From Straminergon stramineum (taxonomy: Eukaryota > Streptophyta > Bryopsida > Hypnales > Calliergonaceae), in NCBI GenBank assembly GCA_963920665.1, contig OY987265.1, positions 6,081,001 through 6,145,000 of the forward strand: a DNA stretch of 64,000 nt, read 5' to 3'. The translations under genes were made by a program, and so were the position numbers. Each line of letters begins with the position of its first letter. Within the stretch, counting starts at the first letter, position 1. Positions 45,228-56,242 of this stretch are shown piece after piece. Under the pieces are notes generated by a model. That model was not told the origin of the DNA. It was given only the letters and a program-made list of their open reading frames with translations, and searched no databases.

Positions 45228-46774
45228 CCACAATAAAAAAATATGAAAATATGAAAAAATATGAAAAAATACATATTTTTCAATTAAAAAATATGAAAAA
45301 AGATATTATAATAAAAATAATATTAAAATAAGAATAGCAATTTGACATGGTCGCACTAATGCCACATTGGATCTCACAATTTTTTAATTTTTAATTTATT
45401 TTAAGATTAATGTTTTTAATTATTTTTTTAATATTTTTTTAATTCTTGAATTGAATTGTCCTGCGTGACTGAGGCTCTGCAGTTTGCTGGCCGGGGAATT
45501 TTTATTTTTTTTTCGATTTTTTCGAATTTTTTTTCCGGCCACAGTTCCCTGCCGTTCCCTGCTGTCCAGGACTCGCAGCCCCTTAGAGGGTTCATATTTT
45601 TTCTAATGACAACTTCCATTTACGCAAATTCATGCATGATATATCTACTTGTCACAATGCACATGAGCATATTTAATAGTTCTAGGTCATGTGTCACTTT
45701 GACTCTAGAAACTCACATGGCCACAATACAAATAGGTCTAAATGTCACTAAGGTATAGAAATCTCAATTATATAATCATGTAGTGTGTGTGTTGTAGATA
45801 ACGTGAATCAAATTTGGAGTCATTTGCTTATGTGGATTCCAAGATTATAATTTTTTACTATTGACAAAAGATGAAGAAATTTTTCAAGCACCATATTAGA
45901 GGTGAAATTTGATTTCTAAACCTACTCTAATGAAAAAACTTAAAAATATAAAGTGCTTCAAAAACAATATACAAACACATTGGTAGAAAAATTACCATTT
46001 AAATGACCTATTGTGTTTGCAAAATGGCTTTAAAATTTCAAAAACTAGTAAGAAAAATTGCAAAAAAACCCACATAGTGTTGAATCCCCTTCTATTGAAA
46101 TAAGACTCAATCACTCATAAATTCTTGGATCGATAAGAAGTTTTGACCACACAAACTAGACCAGTATGCGCAACTTTTCCAAAAAATTATTAGAAACAAA
46201 CATTGAAGTTAGAAGAAACAAGCTACCAAAGTTCACTATAATCCAAAAGTGTAAGGATTTTGAACTTTCAATGACTCTCTAATATTCAAAATAACTTGGA
46301 CTGAAATGAAAATTTCACCTTGATAACTGGACTTCAAGAGGAATCTAAACCAACAAAATTTATTGGAAACAAAAAATAGATGAAGGAGATATAAGCCCCC
46401 AAAGTTGCAACCATCAAAATGAAGTTGGTGAACTAAAATTGAACCTATGAACTTCAAATGATCCTCCAAAAATTAGTACATATCGCAGTGATCTGAAAAT
46501 TTCACCACACAAACTAAGTGAGAGTAGAGATTTCCAATAAGTGTTATTAAATTCAAACATTGGATCCACGATTACAATGCTTTGAATTGGACTTCCAAAC
46601 TATGTAGAGATACTTTTGGTCACTGGAGGTGCTCAAAGGTTAAACAATATGTAATCCTTGTCATGGCTCATTAAGATATTGATGGACACTCAAACTTTTA
46701 GAATAGTTGATCTATGTACACTAGAAGAAACTTGTGTTTCAACTGATGGACTTTAGATGGCATTTAATGAAATA

Positions 46775-46870
46775 CCTTTGTTTTTATATCAACAATGACA
46801 TCCAACATAACATCAAGACAAAAACGTCTTGATGTTATGTTGGATGTTTTTATTGACATAAAAACAAAGG
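46775..46870. repeat. Long near-perfect hairpin, pre-miRNA- or MITE-like
   Basis: A 21-bp perfect stem (CATCCAACATAACATCAAGA plus one base) closes over a 6-base loop (AAAAAC). The stem continues outward with few mismatches to CCTTTGTTTTTAT on the left and ATAAAAACAAAGG on the right, giving arms of about 45 nt. Weaker pairing continues further out to about 46748 and 46896. The size and arm quality resemble a young miRNA precursor or a small MITE. No copies elsewhere in the window. Confidence 0.75.
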
Positions 46871-47446
46871 TTGTTGCATTGGATGTCACCTAAGACCCAT
46901 TTAAAAAAATTGGGGCTTGTCACCTAAAATGCGAGTTTCTATTAGTGGTAGAATCATAGCTTTGAAGTTCATGATGGTCACTTCCACCACCCTTTCTCCC
47001 AGACCTCCCCTACTCCATATCCCTTGATGCACAAACTATAAAATATAGTATTGTACTCCTTCATGACGTCTCCTTTGGACTCCAACAAAAAAATACAAAA
47101 TTTAGAGATTGCAGGGCTCTTGTATAATAACATCAAAGCATGTGCAATTTCAATCCTCCACACATTAAAACACGAGAAAAGACATTTAAAGTTTCACCTT
47201 CAATTTGGAAGTACATAACTTCTATTTCTTCTTTCACATATTCATCAATACAAATATAGATATAGAAATATAAGATTTAAAATATAAAATATTGAATAAA
47301 CTAGTCTTGATGTAAAAAAATTTATTGTCATTATTACCAATTTTCGATTTTAAAAATTAAAAATTTTGTAAATAAGAAAACAAGGATTTCTATATACTTC
47401 CCTTCTTTCCTTTCATATTTTCTAGTTGATATTACTATAATTGATA

Positions 47447-47583
47447 AGGTAGGAGGCTCTTGAAGTGTCCATTTAAGCCTACCTAACTTATCATTAACAG
47501 TAATAGATATTGCAAACAATATGTCATTCATTCCTAGATAGGATTTGCAATTAGAACCCAGACACTTCAAGAGCCTCCTACCT
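47447..47583. mobile_element. MITE family F (137-bp copy) with TA target site
   Basis: A perfect 23-bp terminal inverted repeat begins AGGTAGGAGGCTCTTGAAG and ends CTTCAAGAGCCTCCTACCT. TA lies on both sides (47445-47446, 47584-47585). It shares the first ten bases with the 320-bp element at 9313. The perfect repeats imply fairly recent insertion. Non-coding. Confidence 0.85.
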
Positions 47584-47817
47584 TAGCATATACTTTTATG
47601 ATTTGGGTCCATTTAGAAAAAAACGTAACATTTCTTTAAATGGATTCCTTCACAATGTAGTTGCACATCGTTTAACACTTAAGTAATTGTCAAATTTAAG
47701 ATAAAATATGAATATATACTAAAATAAGACATCTTCAATTTGATGCATCGAAAGAAAAGATGTTTGATATGACCTTTCAAAATATCCATTCAATCAACTT
47801 CCAAAATCTTTCTAAAT

Positions 47818-48039
47818 TTGCACCAAATCAATATAAAAGCATTGCTCTTTATTACCCCCCTAATGACCCCAGCGGCCATCAACGTTGGTAGGGTGAGAAG
47901 GAGACGAAATATTCCTTCGGTCGTCCCTTTGTGCTCATACCGAACTTTGCAGCGGACCCACGGGGTCGAGCAGCTCGCCGGGAGAAATGCCAGCTCAAGG
48001 AAGAGGAGCTTGGAAAATAAGTGCTGTGAATCGTCTTAA
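47818..48039 (+). other. Short GC-richer reading frame of unknown origin
   Basis: A 73-codon frame with basic composition (GRVRRRRNIPSVVPLC...) stands out from AT-rich flanks. There is no recognised motif, no splice partner and no copy in the window. It may be a fragment of a decayed exon. Confidence 0.2.
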
Positions 48040-48059
48040 AAATATTCAACAAATTGTGA

Positions 48060-48720
48060 ATTAAAATATTTTTTATGCCACAGAATTGTGGTAAGAGTTT
48101 CGGGGAAAAAAAACTTTGAAAGAGAAAGTGATTTTCATTCTTCAAAAAAATTGTTAACTAAAGTTGAAGTAGGTACAAGATAGAAGGAAAAACTAAATTG
48201 TTGATAGCTCTAAGGTGAAATTGAAACAAACTAATCACTATGGTGAGATTTAGGGGAAATTATTCAAGAAAGTAAATTTAAATGTGTGCAAATTTTTTTT
48301 CTTTTGAAAAATTGTGAAAGGTGAGTTCATAAATATATCCAATACATTACTTTCACAAGTTAGAGTGTTCTAAGCAATTGCCCACAAAAGAAGAAGCTTC
48401 ATAACTTTCACATCACTTATCCAAATGGAATGAATCAAATCTTTCTACATAGACAAAAATATAATATACAAGAAATTAGAAAGAATTTAATATTTCAAAT
48501 ATTTTTTTCGGACTACCCACCCGCACTTGTTTTGGGCTTATTGTGGCATAACTATTGCTCTTGGGCATTGATTGAAATAAAAATTATATTTCCAAAAAGC
48601 TAATTAATTTTCCAATATTGAAAAAATGTTTCAAAAACTCTTGTCCAAAATTGAGATCATAGGCACCTACTGGAACCTTCAAGAGTCCCCCAAGGAGACT
48701 CTTGGGACTCTAGGGATCAA
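48060..48720 (-). mobile_element. Truncated family D element (inverted)
   Basis: It aligns with the right two thirds of 62685-63610: TAGGTACAAGATAGAAGGAA, CAAATGGAATGAATCAAA, GACAAAAATATAAT and GTTTTGGGCTTATT-like blocks occur in the same order. The terminus (GGGACTCTAGGG, then ATCA) is degraded and the other end is missing. Confidence 0.5.
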
Positions 48721-49113
48721 GATTGTTACCATATAATAATATTCGAAATTATTATGGGAAATAACACTAGCTAAGGCAAAAGCATGTAAAACTATAAATT
48801 GAAGAGACTTTATTTTTTTGAAAGAAGATTAGCCTATGACTAAAAGAGACACTTTTCTAGCCTCACTCGCTTAAAGGTCAAATGACCATAAAAAATCAGA
48901 TGAGGTTATTAGCAAACTCAAGAGAAATGCAACCCAAGTGATTTTTGTAAACTTTTTCACACTCTAATAATATTTTACAAATTTTCAATGTTGGAAACTT
49001 AAGGTAGTCCATAGTCCATACTTAAATCAGCACCACCGGACTTGCAAAAGTACACCCACCGGACCCAAAACGGATGAACTTGTCTCACCGCTGGCACGAA
49101 AACCTCAGGTGGC

Positions 49114-49805
49114 TTGCAAATCGGGCCAGGCTCTTTGGCTTGCAAATGGGTACGAAAAAAACAAAATCACTTTCCCCGACAAGCAGGGATTTGCTCCAGT
49201 GAAAGTTTTTTCGGCAGCAGCTACATGGATCCCGACAACAGCTTCAGCCTGAAACTGGATTACTACACTCGCTCTTCACCAAAATACAGTCGATTGTCTC
49301 AGCTTGTAAATCATGTCAAGTTGCCTCTCACAATAGCTACAATTTGAAAAACGAACGGGTAGACATCTGACTCCAACCGCTTGCCAAAACTTTGCTTACA
49401 AATATTTTGCTCACAAGAAGCTTATTTGATGAAAATCAGCCTATTTCTTCCTCAAAAATGCTCGGAGTTGCAACGTACGGCACACTGATGAGTCATCGAT
49501 GGGAGCCATTCACGAATGGAGACCGGACAAATCTTCTGCATTTGAAAGCAGATGTTCGCTGCAGACTGATTGAGGGTATGATTTTATTTTATTTTCGGGA
49601 CAAATTTGAAAGGACCTTGAATTCATTGCTCTCAGACAGAATCACTGTGCACGCCACCTCACTGGCCGAGGGGCAAGTGAAGAACCCAAACAAGTATCCT
49701 CACGACCCAAACAGGCATCCTGCAGGGCTCAGTAGAAATTACAACTTGTTAAAACGTAAATTCCAAGCTAGCACTAATGAATTTTCACCTGGTGGTGGTC
49801 TCTGA
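49114..49805 (+). other. Uncharacterised protein-like reading frames
   Basis: Two consecutive plus-strand frames (77 codons 49114-49347; 137 codons 49392-49805) have ordinary amino-acid composition, unlike the A/T-rich chance ORFs around them: for example MDPDNSFSLKLDYYTRSS and LGVATYGTLMSHRWEPF, with a downstream HDPNRHPAGLSRNY. I recognise no family. They sit at the edge of the graveyard region and may be exons of one decayed gene. Confidence 0.3.
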
Positions 49806-49977
49806 AGAGGCCATGAGCGGGGCGGACCACTTTTTCGCTACCCCAAAACTGGATGTCCCATCCCTTATCTAACCAAAATTAGGTCTTGTTTCTGAAGCCC
49901 GGTTGTGATGCTCTAACACTAAAGTCACCTTGAATGGACACCTTGACCGGATAATTCTACCCTTCAGTCTCCAGCGT

Positions 49978-50310
49978 TTACAGGCTGTGAATCAGAGCTG
50001 CCAGTGAGAGTGAACGATGTCGGAAGAAGTTTTGCGGTACATTGTTAAGTCTGTTCAATATAGAAGTGACTGGAGGCATGAGTCCAATACAGGTTTTTGA
50101 ACTGATTGCGGCGTCCATTGCGGGGTTCATTGTTTCTCTCATAACTTCTGGCTGCGTTATTTTGTTCAATGGATACTCAAATCTGTGGCTGGTGACGTAG
50201 CATGCATTCATCTCTGTGCCCCCCGCCTGCTTGGTTTTCTTTTTTCTAGAACTTCTGATCCTGTTCTGGACATTTTCATTCCTCGTGTTTTGTTGCCTCT
50301 CATTGCAGAT
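49978..50310 (+). pseudogene. Copy 3 of family G segment
   Basis: The translation reads LLSLFNIEVTGGMSPIQVFE, then LIAASIAGFIVSLITSGCV, then ILFNGYSNLWLV, a stop, HAFISVPPACLVFF and FLELLILFW. This is the most complete version and reveals two hydrophobic stretches typical of membrane helices. The frame is broken by a TAG just after SNLWLV. Nucleotide similarity to copies 1, 2 and 4 is high over the whole block. Confidence 0.5.
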
Positions 50311-50514
50311 CTGACATACTTTAGCTAGCATCCTCGGGGGCCTGGACCCAATCATTTCGAATGGTTTTTAACTTTTCCTGTACTTGTGCCAGAGATCTTC
50401 CGGGCTAATTCAGGTTTGAAGTTGCCTAGCAACTCAATGGAAAGGCCGGGTCAACGGAAGTCACCGAAACGTCATGACTGCAGGGAGTTTGGGAAGACTA
50501 CGTGGCAACCTATC

Positions 50515-51310
50515 ACCGATGTGCCCTTCCTCCGCGACGACGGAAGCGGTGATCGTCAGTGTCTCGGGTCGTATGGTTTGCTGAGAGGTTCACATCTTTG
50601 CAGAACTGGACCCCATTGCTTGCAGGCTGAAAGAGAGTGTCTCTCTCAGCCAACCATGCTCGCCAGGATTCTGACCCGGCGCGCATTTGACAATCCTCAG
50701 TCGATAGCAGAACAGCTACGAGTTTCTGGACATCCCGAACCATCTTCTTCATTGCGGGGTCCGTTGTTTCTCTCATTCCTTCTGGCTGCGTTATACTGTT
50801 CAATGGATGCTCAAATCTGTGGCTGGTGAAGTGGCGTGCATTGGTCTCTGTGCCCCCCGCCTGCGCGGTTTTCCTTTTTCTCGAACTTCTGATCTTGTTC
50901 TGGTTCATTTTCATTCCTCGTGTTCTGTTGCCAATTGCATGTCGTAGCTATGACACGTCTCGAAATCGACCTTTCAAAGCGAGGAAGCAGAGAACTCCAT
51001 CGTCTCGTCTTAAATGACGGACGCGGTACGTCTTATGGCGCGACACAGCATTGTTGAGCGGAACTCTTAGAAACTTCAGAAGTGATATGCAAACTACCCT
51101 CCGCGACTGAGTCGGTGACCGTCAGGATCTTGGCTTGTATGGTTGACTGTGAGAGCCAATCCTTTGCAGTACTGGTCCGTACGACTGGCAGCCTGAAAGA
51201 GAGTGCCTCTCACACTCAACCTACCATGCCGGGCTTTTGACAAGCGCGCATTTGATACCTCAAATCCTCAATCGATAGCAAATCATGCAGCTCTTGCACC
51301 TACTGAGCAT
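50515..51310 (+). repeat. Direct duplication (~235 bp) around family G copy 4
   Basis: The block at 50515-50750 (CTCCGCGACGACGGAAGCGG ... CTGAAAGAGAGTGTCTCTC ... GCGCGCATTTGAC...CCTCAGTCGATAGCA) recurs at 51090-51305 (CTCCGCGACTGAGTCGGTGA ... CTGAAAGAGAGTGCCTCTC ... GCGCGCATTTGAT...CCTCAATCGATAGCA). The two copies flank a family G segment, so a larger unit (G plus this block) was duplicated at least once. Confidence 0.65.
50745..50955 (+). pseudogene. Copy 4 of family G segment
   Basis: It lacks the N-terminal SPIQVFELIA part but carries SGCVILFNGCSNLWLVKW followed by RALVSVPPACAVFLFLELL and then ILFWFIFIPRVLLPI. In this copy the codon after SNLWLV is Lys (AAG), so the frame that is stopped in copy 3 stays open here to 51017. 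The hydrophobic segment suggests a transmembrane helix pair. Family unknown. Confidence 0.5.
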
Positions 51311-51714
51311 TTCCACCCCAGAATGGCACATTCACTAATGGACGAACATGTGGTCTTGGTAGCAATGTGGGCTTCATATTATCTAATACGTCTTCCCCCT
51401 TCTAATGTGTTTTGTATTCCATCGCTGCCGAATTTGCTGAAAACGCTTCAAGTTCAGAGTTTTCGAACTCCAAGTTAAGTATATAACTATTGCAGTGTAT
51501 TCATGTTTTGCAGTATGTGATCCATGATGAGCAAACTGTGCTGGGGAGTCGAAGCACATGTTGACACTCATGTGTATGTCCACGTTTTAGATAGGTCTTC
51601 CGCTCTGCTCTGGCCGGGCGGCTCCCGCGGCTCACCTCCATTTCTTCAATTGTTGTTCTGCTTTGCTTTCCCCTTTCTCCCGTGCGCCGAAGCCGAATTT
51701 CTTGCGAACGTATC

Positions 51715-54141
51715 ATGTCCAGCGTTCCTTCTCGCGAGCAAGACAAATCTTACCCCCTCTCTGAAGAATTCTTGAATGCTGCCAAGCATCGCGAAGTCTC
51801 GTCTTTGGTGGAAGGTATAAAGGAATTAGGGTTTCAACCTCTAGAATGGGCAAAGGGCGGGAAGCAGATATCTGTCTCCGCCATATCTTCACATAAAAAC
51901 CTGAATGCGGACAAGGACAAAGTGGTGTCGCTTCCGTTGCTGGAAAAGCTTAGGGTGCTAGGCAGGGATGAGGAGTAGGAGAACGAAGAATCGGATAGTG
52001 ATCAGGAAGAAGAAGATGGAATTTATTACGATGAGTTTAGTGGCGTCGACGGTGAATTTGAAGAAAATGAGGAAAACGCCGAAGCAGGTGTGTTGCTCAA
52101 AATGGCTCCTTGTGAGAAGAGTGGGAAGGACAGGGGAAGGTTGATGTAGCATTGTCCGAAGGTGCAGGCAAGCGGGGAGCGCACTGTGACGGCTGGTGAC
52201 ATTGCGGATCTCTATATGACTTCCCATTTGAAAAGTTTCAGGTCTATAGAGGAATCGAATCTGAGCTTTTGATCTTTTCGTTTGAATGTGTGTCAATTTG
52301 CCGAATATGGAAGAGTTTAAGGTTATTATTATAGTTAAATATTCCGGATAGAAGTTATAATTGGACTGTACCACTAGTTTCACAAACTTTGTATATTCTT
52401 TTCTTAACATCCTGTGTTCTTGAACTGTAACCTCTCAGATGTAAACAAAACTTTAGAATTGAGAAAGTGAGAACGTTCTCGAATGTCATGCATTGCAGCT
52501 ATGGATTAGGGTTGACGTGATTTTGTTTTCATTGCAGAGGATATTCGTCGAAGGTTTTTTGAAAGGATCATCGTTGGTGGTGTGTGCTCCAACTAGTAGT
52601 GGTAAGACTCTTGTTGCTGAGGTCGCTACAACAGCCACAATTTCCAACGTTTGTTTTACACTACACCTCTCAAGGCATTGTTGAATCAAAAACTCTTCCT
52701 TATTTCTGGTGCAGTCTCGATTTCTGCCTACGCCCTTGTTTTGAATTAGCTTTTTATTCACTTACGTCTTATTTATTTACTTTAAGAAAATTACAAGTAG
52801 TTGTAATTTTAAAGATTTGGGACATTCATCAAGAATTTTGCAACACCTAGATCGTTTGAATTGGATGTCTGAGGGAAATTTTAAGTGAATTTGCTCACAC
52901 TAGGTTTTGGAATTGAGATTGTGTGGGCATGCGGAGAGCTTTTTGGAGACGAGAATGTAGGGTTGCTCACAGGAGACGCGGCTGTGAATAGGGAGGCTCC
53001 TAGTTTGATTATGACCGCAGAAATCTTGCGCAACATGCTATATCAAAGGCGGATGTTCAGAAAACTTTATGTTTAGGGTTTATGGTTTTAGGATTCCAAA
53101 TTTGTGAAACCATGATTTGGTTATGGATATTGCCTTGGTCAACAGTAGAAGTGCAAACCTTGTGCAGAACTCGATGACTGCCCAGAAGTTCATAGTATGG
53201 TGATCATAGTATGGTGAATGGGTCACACATTTGCAATTCATAGTTTTGGGCTCAGAATCTAAATCATACTCTCGCTCTTGAATATTCCATAGTGGAATGA
53301 AGATAGCTTAGTGAACATACTCCTCTCCTCATAGTGAACACTAGTGTATGACTCGTAGGTACGTATCAGACGTGAAGGGACTTGCAGCTTTTGGTTTTGG
53401 AGAGAATAAGGAGTGATAACATGCGAATTCCTTTGAAACAACACAAGAATGATTCTAATTAATTACATAAATTTGTGAAGAAAGATCTCATACTGTGGCG
53501 TTTACAGTGTTGGAAGCGTGGAGGAAGCTGGTCGTCTCATGAATGTGGACGTTGTAGTACTGGATGAAGTGCATTACCTTAGTGATGTCTTCCGTGGAAC
53601 TGTATGGGAAGAGACGGTACTTTTCAACCACTTCAACTGAATGTTCCGCATACTCGTTGCAGGACTTGCTACGGTAAAGATTTTACATCTCATTTCATAA
53701 GAACTAGCCATGATCATTGACTGCTTTGTGTTGGTGTAGCTCTCACCTTTTTGATGTGGCCTTTCATGTCGCTTTTGCAATTTTTACAAGTTTATCGCAA
53801 GTCCAGGAATTCCAGTGCATTCAAGGTGAGGTTCAATCTCATCTGATGTTAGTGTCCTTGTTGAGCAGGTGATTAACTGCCCCAAGGAAGTGCAGCTAAT
53901 TTGTCTCAGCCACTACTGCGAAACCCGTCGCTTTTCATTCCTTGAAATAGCGACAAAACGTGGGGTGAGTGAAAAAAGTCACAAGGGACAAATCGTGGGA
54001 CCGACTTGGATACTAACAATAGATCATTTTCAGTGAGAAACGACACAGCTGCGGAGCTCCGGAATGAAAAACGACGGGGTTTGCTCTAGTGCAGCGCCAC
54101 CGCTGCTAACCCAGAGGAGCTTGCTGGTTGGTTCGCTCAAG
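51715..54141 (+). pseudogene. ISE2: ISE2-type DExH-box RNA helicase relic (N-terminal part only)
   Basis: Blocks in order: an N-terminal region from 51715 (LSEEFLNAAKHREVSSL, then an acidic SDSDQEEEDG), DLY..DFPFEKFQ before a donor at 52246, RIFVEGFLKGSS and the Walker A APTSSGKT from 52538, LFYTTPLKALLNQKL near 52645-52690, [15 protein letters not shown] and [12 protein letters not shown] near 52940-53048, VDVVVLDEVHYLSD (DEVH box) in exon 53508-53616, and VINCPKEVQLICLS from 53879, with ANPEELAGWF near 54105-54140. These match the plant chloroplast helicase ISE2 (Ski2 family). Damage: TAG at 51976 and 52147, a 2-base insertion at about 52222, a frame slip at about 52650, GC in place of GT at 53049, and a broken SAT motif. 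Everything after the first helicase domain is missing. The exon order is intact, so it is a genomic duplicate. Confidence 0.85.
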
Positions 54142-54242
54142 TGCGTTTAATGCTAAAAATGTTACTATTGAATACGATACGGTCAGATCTACAATTGTTT
54201 GGGTACCGGGAATAGTGCTACAGTATGCATCAGTCCTTTTTT

Positions 54243-54504
54243 TCTACACCACGGGGCCAGATTGCACCATTTCAAAATAAATGTCTACTTTTCGCCAGAA
54301 AAAAGTAATCTTTTTTCACCAAAAAATTTCCATTTCTATTTAAAATGTGGATGAATTTGCCAAATTTGGATGAAATAATGTATGAATATGATTGAAAAGT
54401 ATTTTTTGGTCCAAAGGATGGATGAATGTAGAAATACAATACTTCACCAAATTTTAAGTGATCGCCACCTTGGCACTTTCTCAAAAAGTAAAAAAAAGGG
54501 CTGG
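54243..54504. mobile_element. Mutator-like MITE, family H (copy 2) with 9-bp target duplication
   Basis: The exact 9-bp direct repeat TATGCATCA flanks it (54234-54242 and 54505-54513). The ends GTCCTTTTTTTCTAC and GTAAAAAAAAGGGCTGG are imperfectly inverted. At 262 bp it equals the copy at 36945 and shares CCAGATTGCACCA and TCGCCACCTTGGCACTTT. A 9-bp duplication is the hallmark of Mutator-type transposition. It lies about 100 bp after the truncated helicase relic. Confidence 0.8.
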
Positions 54505-54519
54505 TATGCATCATGACTA

Positions 54520-56200
54520 TACATTGTTCCAGACCTTTCGAAGCGTGATAACCAGAAGTATTTGTTGAAATTAGTCCCGTATGATTGCCCGACTCTTTCC
54601 CTTCATATTCTGATAGCTTGGCAGTGAAGTATTTTAGCTTTGGATTACGCTAGGAGAGTTACATGTGGGAAATCTTTGTTTGCTCGTTATGTGCCACCTG
54701 TGAGATTTCAAACTTGAAGATTAATCTTGTGCTGTGTAGTCAGGTGCATAGTCCTACCGAACTTGTGACATCATCGAGAAGACCTGTTCCACTTGTTTGA
54801 CAATTTTCTACTCGCCACTCGCTTCACCCACTATTAAACGAACAAGGGAATGAAATGAACTGCTGAGAAGTCCAGTCTTCGCTTCTCAAATCCTAATCGG
54901 AAGAGCTGGTAATGTTATTGGGGCTGTGCTCGTTATAGTTTTCAACTTTTTACATTAAAAACGCTTGCAATGTGCGTTTGCAGGTGGTCTGTTTGGGTTC
55001 TGTTGTACTCACATAGATGGATTGTGCCCTCTGTTTTCTTCTACCCCCCTAGTGTAGTTGTTACCCCACCCCACCCCATCACCCTCCCGGTCTCCCTGTG
55101 GATTTCAGTTGCTAATTTCATTACCCACACATTGAGATAGATATTGGATGAAACTAATCTCCAAATATTCTTGCTGGGTCAGCAACAAGGAGTAAATATC
55201 ACTCCTGAGAACACTCACGGTGGATATCATCACTATTGGAAAGCAGCAAGGGTCCACCAGATTCCTTGTAAGCCAAGACCAATCCTCTGCATTGCTACCC
55301 ACCAGATTTTCGAGCTTCTTCATGTCAATTAAAAAACAAGCACATAACATTCAGTAGCATGCACTATCACTGCCTTAGCTCTACAATAGATGGTGTGGAA
55401 TATTTCATACCCAATAGTACTTCATTACGAGCTAAGCTAAGTGTACAAGTGGAGGCTCAATGTGATGGCTCAAGGTGCATGAAGGAAAGGCAGTGGGCAT
55501 GAAGGCTACTGAATGTTATGCACTCATTGAACAGCTGAGCAATCTGAAATATGGAAATAGGATTCATCTTCAGGTCAAGGCCCCTACCACCAATATCCAA
55601 TGAAACATGTGACCATGCTAAATCCTAGGAACTTCATATCCCTACCAGCTTGCACAAAAAGTATGGTTTCTTCGTGGTAGCAGATACCGACCACAAAGGA
55701 AAGATGGGACACATAAGTAATGAAACGCAAAGTTGTTTTTAATAGTGTCAACTACTTGTATGTCTTTCTAATTCAGCACCACACCAAACTTAGAGAACTC
55801 CTTTGAAGCAACAGAATTTCTCCTTTACTCGAAAATCTAAAGCTTAACACAACTTGAAAGGAACAATTTACTAAGACTGAGGCATATGTTCAACTCCTGC
55901 CATCAAGCATCAGATATTGACGAACACAGGCAAAATATTTACGAATATAGTGCCTCCACACAAACTTAAGTGTAGGTAGAGTTATCAGCAGGTTCAAAAG
56001 AAAGGTCAGACACTGAACGCATGTGCAATATATTCATTGAAGAGGACTTCGTCCACCACTCAATCAAAAAATTCTCAGAAACTGTACCTCAGAGTGCTTC
56101 ACGACCAACATCATGATGATACAGACAAAGTGAGTATGCTGGATAATTGAAGCCATTTTTATATTGTCAAAGCGTCAAGAAGTGTATGAAAATGAACAAA
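54520..56200. other. Balanced-composition DNA without recognisable gene
   Basis: Composition is less A/T-rich than typical spacer here, but no frame has a recognised motif. The longest are about 80 codons (minus, 55105-55350). It may contain untranslated or intronic DNA of the fragment annotated next on the minus strand. Confidence 0.35.
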
Positions 56201-56242
56201 GGGCAGCTTGTAGACCATCACCAAATCTGCTTCTGCACGTAC

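Noticed and set aside
44400..45430. Possible solo LTR (TGTTATGG... start)
   Set aside because: No matching second LTR, no clear TG...CA boundaries with a 5-bp duplication, no gag/pol nearby.
51203..51478. 91-codon plus-strand ORF before the helicase relic
   Set aside because: Covers part of the duplicated block at 51.1-51.3 kb and has no motif; probably chance.
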